Shown here piece by piece: positions 16,201 to 21,957 of a stretch of 21,957 bases of DNA. The notes under the pieces were generated by a model, which worked only from the letters and a program-made list of their open reading frames with translations, did no database searches and was not told the origin of the DNA. The position numbers and the translations under genes are program-made. The stretch is from Chloroflexota bacterium (GTDB lineage: Bacteria > Chloroflexota > Ktedonobacteria > Ktedonobacterales > Ktedonobacteraceae): NCBI GenBank assembly GCA_027316975.1, contig DAHVFL010000015.1, positions 1 through 21,957 of the forward strand, read 5' to 3'. Numbering within the stretch: the first letter of the stretch is position 1; each line of letters opens with the position of its first letter.

Positions 16201-17010
16201 CTTGAGAAAGACGGGGAAGAGGGAGATGACGAAAGTGGGGCAAGCGTACAGGTTCAAATAGCTGCTTCTGGTGAGAATACGGTGCTTTCGGAAGAAGAGG
16301 AGACGCATCTACGCAAATTACGCCGCCGCGTCGATAACCTGCGCGGTCGCCTTAAGGCGCTGGGAGGCAGCGATCCCGATGCGCCACGCCAGTACGAGGA
16401 AACGCGCGCGCGCTTCGAGTTTCTCACCACGCAAATAGCCGATATGGACTCGGCAGCCCTGCACCTGCGTACCATCATCGGCCAGTTGGACGCGACCATG
16501 GCGCGCCAGTTCGAGTCCACGTTCGAGGCGGTCAATGCGCGTTTTCGCGAGCATTTCACCACGCTCTTTAATGGCGGTCATGCCCGGCTCGAATTGCTTG
16601 CCGCTAAAAATGAGGAAGATGGCGCGGCGCGCTCTGAGGTCTCGTCCATGCCAGCCGGAGTTGAGGTTATCGTGCAACCTCCCGGCAAAAAGGTGCAGGA
16701 CCTTTCGCTGCTCTCAGGCGGGGAACGCGCGCTGGTCTCGGCTGCGCTCTTATTCGCCCTGTTGGAGATCAACCCGCCGCCGTTTTGCCTGCTCGACGAA
16801 GTGGACGCCGCCCTCGACGAATCAAACGTCGCTCGCTTCTGTGAAATCTTGAAACGCCTGGCGCAGCGCACGCAATTTATCGTGATTACGCACAATCGCC
16901 TTACCATGATGGTGGCCCAGGTCATCTATGGCGTCTCGATGGGTAGCGATAGCGTCTCCCGCCTGCTCTCCATGAAGCTTGAGGAAGTTCCGGTTGGTGG
17001 TGATCGCTAA
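13240..17010 (+). CDS. smc: Chromosome segregation/condensation ATPase SMC
   Basis: 1256 residues, within the normal bacterial range (about 1150-1250). N-terminal head: MYLKRLEMLGFKSF, Walker A GPNGAGKSN (31-39), VLGEQS. A coiled coil (about 170-500) rich in Arg, Glu, Gln and Ala follows, then a hinge (about 515-690, GLLGPVPQLG to GWLTGGS) and the returning coiled coil. C-terminal head: signature LSGGERALVSAALL near 1157, Walker B FCLLDEVDAALD near 1182, and VITHNR. SMC homodimers with ScpA and ScpB organise the nucleoid; the scp genes are not in the window. The start is GTG, supported by the N-terminal match to the family. An acidic, Ser/Gly-rich insert near 985-1020 (DLEKDGEEGDDE) interrupts the second arm close to the head. 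No frameshift was seen. Confidence 0.97.
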   Translation: MYLKRLEMLGFKSFATRTQLEYSTGITAVVGPNGAGKSNVADAVRWVLGEQSMRQLRGKKSEDIIFSGGHGKAALGMAEVSLTLDNSTGWVPSEYSEITVTRRSYRSGENEYLINKQKVRLKDVVLLLAQARIGHDSYTVVGQGLIDAALSLRAEERRGLFEDAAGIRPYQVQRTEAENRLRQTEQNLERLRDIVSEIEPRLEPLAEQAQRAVESRQLNSELQEVLLTWYALQWRRLRSAKERSDEAEQSMARKVRDVEESVQATEQRRETLRLKRQQAQSAIALAREANNEANAAAQRIEREIAVSQERIVGLERQQEEQRQEELRLRERLVAAQRKVIDLEEQCDVADEAIDNDAAALATRESQVAKAQKEFEMDERRLRSSQSELIQVQARLGASQSDLGRQQKHLGERNRILAARRDTISQAQQTIRALETRLLEERARLDTARNEEQQITQRRQVINRAINDAQQEMERYKQSLSEAERLRRAVSDRLNMLNNWRTSMSGYSDGVRALLRAPAGKLSGLLGPVPQLGVAPAGFESALEAALGPYLQAIVTQNFQEARLCLDYLRQNKAGKAMLVWLESVPDSHGRRAAAEAAALDALLAEMPELRANVKGLAWRFMQCEPRYVPLFQRILRGIVIANDLETARIVLHRLEQHSESEYSLQSLVTLGGEVLHAHGWLTGGSNKDGGQQGLLAYERELRELPRQLDEHVALINTSNGRISEAQRAIESRRIEQSAVDKELQKNASAISEYNRALIATQRELDRVQTELQAAQSVEQQLAAELAGLEQEVQAALERVRAHEKSQREMTGLVEELQREVEERTLVFRRQQDELGRSRTTLAVKRQEAKSLRQQLATQQMAAQDLKAQIEQRATRMLEAQAQFSALRTAIDSHQAQLEQAQARAQALTGELRQSEEQASELDLQILAIEQETLHLRQKLNELEVAYRRCLLDSQKARDAVDTVLQQLQEEMGVADPAELARYAARNDLEKDGEEGDDESGASVQVQIAASGENTVLSEEEETHLRKLRRRVDNLRGRLKALGGSDPDAPRQYEETRARFEFLTTQIADMDSAALHLRTIIGQLDATMARQFESTFEAVNARFREHFTTLFNGGHARLELLAAKNEEDGAARSEVSSMPAGVEVIVQPPGKKVQDLSLLSGGERALVSAALLFALLEINPPPFCLLDEVDAALDESNVARFCEILKRLAQRTQFIVITHNRLTMMVAQVIYGVSMGSDSVSRLLSMKLEEVPVGGDR

Positions 17011-17048
17011 AAGCGGAAAGGTAGTGAACGCGCATCGTGGCATCATTC

Positions 17049-17077
17049 TTGACACCGGTCCTATTTACCCATATCCT
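17049..17077 (+). promoter_or_regulatory. Promoter of the single-TM hypothetical gene
   Basis: A perfect TTGACA (17049-17054) and TATCCT (17072-17077) are separated by 17 bases. This predicts a start near 17084, about 73 bases before the ATG at 17157. It lies downstream of smc and argues against the upstream GTG at 17037 as the real start. Confidence 0.5.
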
Positions 17078-17156
17078 GGCCCAAACTCCGAAAAGCTTGC
17101 ATCTACCCGCGCAAATAGTTAAGATAGATGCAAACGCCAGAGGAGAAACCATACTT

Positions 17157-17813
17157 ATGAGAGACCCGTCTAGCCCTTTGCCTTCATCCATTAGTAAAAC
17201 GAATAAAGCAAAAAAACCCGCGCACTCTACTCGCCAACCTCGTTTCACCCGGCTTCGTCGCTGGATGAGAAGCCGCGTCGGGCGCATCGTTATCCCACTC
17301 GTTGCGCTATTTCTGGGAATTGTAGTAGGCATCAGTTCTCTGTTCATCTATGGACTTTCGGGCGATGGACAGACATTACCAGTCCCTGGGCCTGGCAAAA
17401 CTGACATCAGTGTCGTGGCTAATAAAGCATTTATTACTTCTCTCATAAACACAAACCTGCGGCAGTCGGGCTTACCCGGCACAGTAGAAAATGTTCAGGT
17501 TGATCTTGCCAGTGGCAACCAGTTGACCATCAACGCAGACGATGCCTTTAACATAGTGGGGATTGGCTTTACCAGACACTTTACAGTGATTGTTCAACCA
17601 TACATCAGCCAATGTTCGCTCCAGGTTCACGTCACCCATGCCGATTTGAGTTCAATACCCGTAACCGGTTTTGTCTCCGCTTTCGAATCGAACATCAACG
17701 AGCAGCTTCGACAAAAACCTGGCAGTTTGACCCAGGGATTTACGTATTGCGCCACCAGCGTGAGCACGCAACCTTCCGGGCTACTGCTTACCTATTCTGC
17801 CATCCCGGCATAG
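17157..17813 (+). CDS. Hypothetical protein with one membrane anchor and an extracytoplasmic domain
   Basis: 218 residues from the ATG at 17157 (AGGAG 11 bases upstream). The frame stays open back to a GTG at 17037, but that would place the promoter inside the gene. Residues 1-42 are basic and Ser/Pro-rich (cytoplasmic). About 43-65 is a single hydrophobic helix (IVIPLVALFLGIVVGISSLF). The remainder is a soluble domain with alternating beta-strand character (NVQVDLASGNQLTINADD) and two cysteines that could form a disulfide outside the cell. The layout resembles membrane-anchored lipid-binding-like proteins (LmeA/DUF2993 or YpmS type), but the match is not good enough to name. It has its own promoter, so it is not clearly in an operon with smc. 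Confidence 0.75.
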   Translation: MRDPSSPLPSSISKTNKAKKPAHSTRQPRFTRLRRWMRSRVGRIVIPLVALFLGIVVGISSLFIYGLSGDGQTLPVPGPGKTDISVVANKAFITSLINTNLRQSGLPGTVENVQVDLASGNQLTINADDAFNIVGIGFTRHFTVIVQPYISQCSLQVHVTHADLSSIPVTGFVSAFESNINEQLRQKPGSLTQGFTYCATSVSTQPSGLLLTYSAIPA

Positions 17814-17827
17814 AAAAGTATATCAAG

Positions 17828-17961
17828 TGATAGATCTATCAGACCCTTCGCTGCGCTCAGGGTGACAGGAGAGGACTGCTTGCAGGTTTCTGGTAACTAG
17901 TTACCACTATACCGTTGGCGAAAGCTGCGCACAGGGTGACGGGAGAGGGCTGCATGCAGGT
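17828..17961. repeat. Two-copy 38-bp repeat, each copy preceded by a perfect 14-bp palindrome
   Basis: Copy 1 is 17850-17887 and copy 2 is 17924-17961. They share GCTGCGC, CAGGGTGAC, GGAGAGG, CTGC and TGCAGGT, and differ at four positions. Perfect palindromes TGATAGATCTATCA (17828-17841) and GGTAACTAGTTACC (17892-17905) precede the copies. The AGGGTGACAGG-type core resembles dispersed intergenic repeats I have seen in Chloroflexota and other genomes. It fills the gap between two converging genes. Confidence 0.65.
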
Positions 17962-18019
17962 GACACTCGACGGCGTGCATTGAGCGCATGAAGCGGTCGC
18001 TCTGACCTCCACCAACAGG

Positions 18020-19537
18020 TTACACGATCTTCACGGCGGTAATACCCGTCAGCGTGCCGATGAAGATGCTGGTGCCAGCAATGGTTGGAGTCGCGAAACG
18101 GCTCACCTGTCCAACGTTCAGCGAAGCGACGACCCGCCCGCTATTCATATTCAGCGCATAGAGTGACCCGTTGGAAAGACTGTACACTGTATGACCGCCG
18201 ACTACTGGCGAGCCGGCAATATTCCCGGAGGCTTGCCAGCCCTGCTGCATCTTCCCATTTGCGTCTACAGTAATCTTGAGCACTCCATTCGTGCAGGGAA
18301 TAAAGATGATCGAGCCGACCGTGGCAGCGCCGCCATAGGATTGACACATGTCCTGCACTTCAATCTGCCCGCCGATTCCGCCGAGCGCATTGGCGCGCAG
18401 GGTATATCCCTTGCCGGATTTGCCCGCCGCGAAGACAAAATTGCCGGGAAGCAATACCGCACCTTGCGATCCCATATCAGCGTCATTCGCATTTTCCTGT
18501 CCCCAGGTTGTAGGCGCGAACCCATCTAACAACTTCAACGTGGGGGAGAGCTTCAGGATTGAGTCGCTGAGATCCCATTGTCCCGAGGTAATCGCCCCGT
18601 TGCCAACCGAGACGTAGAGGTTGCCTTCCGCGTCCACGCTTGCGCCAGGAGCGGCCCAGATGCCCCCTTCGCGTGGTGTTGGCACGCGGTACACAAGCAG
18701 CGCGCCCTGACCATCAGTTCTTGAAGCAACGACTCGACCAATATAGTCCGAACAGTCGCCATACAGACCGCCATAAGTGATATAGACCCTGCCGTTGGCA
18801 AGGGTAAGTGCGCCGCGCTGTTGATGCGCCACCGGGTCCATACCATCCGTATCGACCAGGCGGCGCACTTTCACCTGGCCATTCCTGACATCCAATCCTA
18901 CCAGGATATGCGCCGGTCCGCTCACCTCCGCAACAGCGAACACCAGATTGGTCGCGGGATCATACACGGGCGTGCCGGTAATGCCCAGCGGGTCAATATT
19001 CCCGCAAGGGAGCGAGGATAGCGGTACAGGTGTGCCAACGTTGGTTTGCCACTGTATGTTGCCTGTCGTGGGATCAAGCGCGTAGAGCGTATCTCTCTCC
19101 GTCGCTACAATGACGCGATTGCCGACCACCAGCGGTTCCGCGTAGACCGCTCCATCCAGTTGCGATCTCCAGGTTTTGGTCAAAGTTTGCGGATCAGGGG
19201 TATTTGGGATATATCCGGTTCGCTGGTTATCACGATGATACGTAGTCCAATCAGAGGTGTTTGCGGGCGGTGTAGTTGAAGTTGCGCCCGGCTGTGGTGT
19301 TTCTGTCAATGCCAGGGGCGTAATGGACGGTGTGGATGTGGTACTCCCACCGCAGGCAGAAAGGATTATCATAAGAAGTAAGCCACTAACTGTCCATTTT
19401 CTAGAACGGGCAGCACGCGGCCTGAAAAAGCGGTTCTCCCTATATCTAACGAGAAAGGTGAGGAAATACATGGGCGTAACACAAAGCAACATGATAATGA
19501 ATGCTAGAGTGAATATATCGACCATTGTGTGTTCCAA
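18020..19537 (-). CDS. Membrane-anchored PQQ-like beta-propeller protein
   Basis: 505 residues. There is a hydrophobic helix at about 8-30, a basic stretch, then a second hydrophobic segment ending in a lipobox-like LSAC (Cys62). A Thr/Ser/Pro-rich linker and a beta-propeller of PQQ-like repeats follow, for example VIVATERDTLYALDPTTGNI, GRVYITYGG and HTVYSLSNGSLYALN. Such propellers bind partners or act as surface scaffolds. The adjacent-Cys pair and metal ligands of true quinoprotein dehydrogenases are not seen, so enzyme activity is not claimed. The start is uncertain: TTG at 19537 has AGGTGAG 5 bases upstream; ATG at 19525 has no clear site. The lipobox lies unusually far in, behind an extra membrane helix. 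The DUF2630 gene lies 27 bases upstream on the same strand, so co-transcription is likely. Confidence 0.8.
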   Translation of the reverse strand: MEHTMVDIFTLAFIIMLLCVTPMYFLTFLVRYRENRFFRPRAARSRKWTVSGLLLMIILSACGGSTTSTPSITPLALTETPQPGATSTTPPANTSDWTTYHRDNQRTGYIPNTPDPQTLTKTWRSQLDGAVYAEPLVVGNRVIVATERDTLYALDPTTGNIQWQTNVGTPVPLSSLPCGNIDPLGITGTPVYDPATNLVFAVAEVSGPAHILVGLDVRNGQVKVRRLVDTDGMDPVAHQQRGALTLANGRVYITYGGLYGDCSDYIGRVVASRTDGQGALLVYRVPTPREGGIWAAPGASVDAEGNLYVSVGNGAITSGQWDLSDSILKLSPTLKLLDGFAPTTWGQENANDADMGSQGAVLLPGNFVFAAGKSGKGYTLRANALGGIGGQIEVQDMCQSYGGAATVGSIIFIPCTNGVLKITVDANGKMQQGWQASGNIAGSPVVGGHTVYSLSNGSLYALNMNSGRVVASLNVGQVSRFATPTIAGTSIFIGTLTGITAVKIV

Positions 19538-19564
19538 TCTTTCTCACCTGCTCTCTACCCGATT

Positions 19565-19807
19565 TTATTGCTGGTAATGCTCGACAATCTCAGGAGGACG
19601 CTCCTGAGCATCGTCGGGGCTGAGTCCCGCGTGACGGCGCGCCCGTCTCTGGCGCAGCAAGTCCCAGCATTGATCCAGGCTGACCTCGAGTTGCTTCATA
19701 CGCGCATGTTGCTCGTCATCCAGCCCGACGCCTTCCGCGTGCTGCATGAGCGCGTGTTCTTCCTGCACCAACTTCTCGATGTGTTGAAAAAGTTCTGCAT
19801 CGGTCAT
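19565..19807 (-). CDS. DUF2630 family protein
   Basis: 80 residues, highly charged and helical. The block LEVSLDQCWDLLRQRRARR, with the following GLSPDDA and a C-terminal VEHY, is the hallmark of the DUF2630 family, common in Actinobacteria and Chloroflexota. The N-terminal half (LFQHIEKLVQEEHALMQHAEG) fits too. The function is unknown; a soluble two-helix protein is expected. AAGGAG lies 8 bases before the ATG. It sits 27 bases upstream of the propeller gene and 115 bases downstream of the FtsX permease gene, all on one strand, and that 115-base gap shows no clear terminator. Confidence 0.88.
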   Translation of the reverse strand: MTDAELFQHIEKLVQEEHALMQHAEGVGLDDEQHARMKQLEVSLDQCWDLLRQRRARRHAGLSPDDAQERPPEIVEHYQQ

Positions 19808-19922
19808 ATCAGGCTCCTTATGTTTAATCCCTCACCGGGAAGTGACTATCGTTTCCATTGCTATTCTATCCAATTGTTGACGCGAGCGCAACCTGGGTGG
19901 CACGTTCAGCTCCCGCGCTTTA

Positions 19923-21957
19923 TCAATCTTCGTTCAGCCGGAGCGCTCGACCCAACGATGGCCGCAGAGAGACCCAGAGCATTGTTATCAGCGCGAGGGC
20001 GAAGAGGAGCACAAGCCCGGTGAGGATCAGGGTAAGCGATGAGGGAATGACTATCGCGGGCGGTACCACTTGCTGGAGAATAAAAAAATCATTGTTGCTG
20101 AAATTGGCAAAGAGTCCGCTGGCAGGAATGTTGGTGAAGATCAGCGCCGGTACGGCTGTGATAGCCAGGAGTGCGCCAAACAGTCCACCGAGAATAATCG
20201 CCGTCACATGTACTATGCCTTGTTCCCATGTCAATATGCCCACCACCTGCCGGGGGGCTGCTCCCAAAGCGCGAAAAACAACGAATTGCGCCTGGCGCGC
20301 TCGCACGCTCAGCCAGGAAGCTACGATGTCTCCCAAAAGCGCGAGCAGCAGGGTGGTGATCGCGCCCAGCGTTAAGAAGCCTGTCAGATTGCGGTACAAC
20401 GGGTCGTTGTTCAGTTCGGTGATAAGGGATCGCCGGTCATACAAACTGTCGAGGCGCAGCCTTTTTGTTTGTAACGCGGCGCGTACCTGCGCTACTGCTG
20501 CTGGATCATCGCTCGTGCGTATCCATACATGATTGAATGGGGGAGTCGTACCGCCGAATGCTCCGAATTTGGCGCTCGATTCTGAAAACACACTGTAGTA
20601 TGTCTGATAATCTATCAAAACGCCGATGGGTGAGGTATCATTCGCGGAATTGCCAGCGCTGGCGCTATTATTGATGCCTGGAATATGCTGTACCTCAGCT
20701 ACCACAACACAGGACAGGGGATTATATGCCTCGCTATTCACCACGGTGAGGAATGTTGCGCCGGGTGATAGATGCAGCTTTTGCACCGCGGCCGCATCCA
20801 CAATACAGGGAACCTGAAGGGTATTGATGGCTCGACTGCGTCCATCAATCAGTTTACGCATAAGCGAGGTCGGCGGCTGGGATGAATCTTGCGCGCTCCA
20901 GATGGAGGTTGAGGCAAAAGTGCTGGCATCCACCGCTAGAACTTGCATGGGTATGACTGGATATGATCCCAGGGTGAAGGCCCGTGCTGAATACCCAACA
21001 GTCACCGAAGTGACGCCCGCAATAGCGCGATAGACCGTCATTACATCTTGCAGTGATAATTTGTCAGCGTCGGTGGGTATAATCCCGCTGAAATCCGTGC
21101 CTACTTCAAAATTGGCGATAGCCGTAATGCGCTGTGCCTGTGACGAGTTAAATATCAGGGCAAAAATCACAAATGCGATGGCGAAGGCGGGCAGTAAGGT
21201 TGTACGCGCTGAGTAGCGTGGAGACCGCGCCATTTGCGCGAGCGCGAGCATAGAGACCGCGCCACGCCCACGCATGACTGCCCCGGCTCCCAGCCTCAAG
21301 AGTAATGGAAAGAAGCGTAAGAACAAAATCATGATGGCAAAGATGAAAAAGATGGAGGCTACGATGGTCAGGGGAGCCAATAACAGCGTTTTTGCGCTGA
21401 GGTCAAGTTGATTCCCCAGCCTGGTCAGGTAAAGCGAAAGTCCAGAGGCGGTGAGCGCGATAATGGCTGCGCCGCCATCGAGCCTGAGGTGCTGCCACAG
21501 TGTACCACGACCTCCACGCGCCGATTCGCGGCGCAACGAGAGTATATTCATGCCTGCCGCTCGTCTGAATAACAAACTGAGCGCAACCAGTATAACGAGG
21601 GCAGTGAGCAGGGCGTACCAGCCGACATCCAGTAGAGCCTGCGCCGGACGACTCAGGACGAGGGTAATAGCTCCCTGTGCTTGCGGTCCCATCAGGCGCA
21701 GGGCAACGGTAGATACAGCAAAAAGCGCAAGCGGCGGACCAACGACAAGCGCGATAATAGCCAGCCCAACCCCCTGTGTAATCAGACACGCCATTACCTG
21801 CATCCTGCTTGCGCCGCGACTGCGCAGCACCGCGTTAGCCCCTGCCTGGCGCTCGACAAGAATATCGGCCATCAGGCTGATGAAGAGCAGGATAAGAGCG
21901 ATTACCTGTAAAGCGAGCATGGCGGCGGGAACGCGAAAAACGTCAACGCGATTGAGA
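19923..21957 (-). CDS. FtsX-family ABC transporter permease (C-terminal part, runs off the right edge)
   Basis: The frame is open from the window edge to the stop at 19923. The first ATG, at 21920, is probably internal: the codons before it read on without a stop (NRVDVFRVPAA) and the ATG lies directly before a membrane helix. The visible 677 residues contain two FtsX-type modules. The first has VLRSRGASRMQV between membrane helices; the last (about residues 540-660) has FRALGAAPRQVVGIL. Between them, after several helices, is an extracytoplasmic domain of about 220 residues. This matches large MacB/LolC-type permeases that work with a separate ATPase in mechanotransmission or lipid/lipoprotein and peptide handling. 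The ATPase gene is not visible and may lie past the edge. The substrate is unknown. Confidence 0.88.
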   Translation of the reverse strand, partial: LNRVDVFRVPAAMLALQVIALILLFISLMADILVERQAGANAVLRSRGASRMQVMACLITQGVGLAIIALVVGPPLALFAVSTVALRLMGPQAQGAITLVLSRPAQALLDVGWYALLTALVILVALSLLFRRAAGMNILSLRRESARGGRGTLWQHLRLDGGAAIIALTASGLSLYLTRLGNQLDLSAKTLLLAPLTIVASIFFIFAIMILFLRFFPLLLRLGAGAVMRGRGAVSMLALAQMARSPRYSARTTLLPAFAIAFVIFALIFNSSQAQRITAIANFEVGTDFSGIIPTDADKLSLQDVMTVYRAIAGVTSVTVGYSARAFTLGSYPVIPMQVLAVDASTFASTSIWSAQDSSQPPTSLMRKLIDGRSRAINTLQVPCIVDAAAVQKLHLSPGATFLTVVNSEAYNPLSCVVVAEVQHIPGINNSASAGNSANDTSPIGVLIDYQTYYSVFSESSAKFGAFGGTTPPFNHVWIRTSDDPAAVAQVRAALQTKRLRLDSLYDRRSLITELNNDPLYRNLTGFLTLGAITTLLLALLGDIVASWLSVRARQAQFVVFRALGAAPRQVVGILTWEQGIVHVTAIILGGLFGALLAITAVPALIFTNIPASGLFANFSNNDFFILQQVVPPAIVIPSSLTLILTGLVLLFALALITMLWVSLRPSLGRALRLNED

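Noticed and set aside
13866..16677. Long antisense and alternate-frame ORFs inside smc
   Set aside because: They arise from GC-rich, Arg/Glu/Gln/Ala-biased coiled-coil codons and show no family resemblance.
17037..17156. GTG start 40 codons upstream for the single-TM hypothetical
   Set aside because: It has no ribosome-binding site and would put a good TTGACA/TATCCT promoter inside the gene.
17844..17961. CRISPR array
   Set aside because: There are only two imperfect copies, with a palindromic spacer and no cas genes.
18020..19537. Quinoprotein (PQQ-dependent) dehydrogenase
   Set aside because: Propeller repeats are present, but the adjacent-Cys pair and metal-binding residues of the enzymes are not seen.

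Overview
The window looks like chromosomal DNA of a Chloroflexota bacterium, most likely class Ktedonobacteria. This rests on remembered family resemblance, not on a search. The indicators are an XRE-NB-ARC (STAND) regulator with TPRs, a heterodimeric exporter pair of a type common in Ktedonobacteria and Actinobacteria, DUF2277 and DUF2630 proteins, a CUAEP-tail radical SAM selenoprotein, and genes separated by short hairpin-rich gaps. Both edges cut genes: a phosphofructokinase on the left (its N-terminus is inside) and an FtsX-type permease on the right (its C-terminus is inside). No tRNA, rRNA, CRISPR array, transposase or phage gene was seen.

Layout. 1-5.25 kb, all minus strand: partial phosphofructokinase, a membrane-anchored GH5 endoglucanase, then a two-gene ABC exporter operon (ATGA overlap). 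The exporter operon ends at an intrinsic terminator and is preceded by a structured leader that carries its own terminator. 5.25-5.8 kb: noncoding. 5.8-7.8 kb (+): an XRE/NB-ARC/TPR regulator broken by one apparent frameshift. 7.9-9.7 kb (-): yggX, translationally coupled to a B12-binding-like radical SAM gene. 9.76-10.73 kb (+): a divergent formyltransferase. 10.8-13.1 kb (-): a universal stress protein, an ArsB-type transporter and a DUF2277 protein. 13.2-17.0 kb (+): the SMC chromosome-condensation ATPase, then a single-TM hypothetical protein. 17.8-18.0 kb: a repeat- and palindrome-rich gap between converging genes. 18.0-22 kb (-): a PQQ-like beta-propeller protein, a DUF2630 protein and the FtsX permease.

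The strongest result is in the radical SAM gene. Its apparent stop at 7978-7980 is a UGA that reads through in frame to give a Cys-Sec-Ala-Glu-Pro tail. It is followed at SECIS distance by a 7-bp hairpin with a GUU loop, so the gene almost certainly encodes a selenoprotein that a standard gene caller would truncate by 13 residues. Its tight coupling to YggX (iron trafficking, Fe-S protection) and its divergent pairing with a formyltransferase suggest a small redox or radical-chemistry module of unknown substrate. A second lead is the exporter-operon leader, where the terminator's 5' arm can alternatively pair with an upstream strand that encloses a structured, aptamer-like segment.
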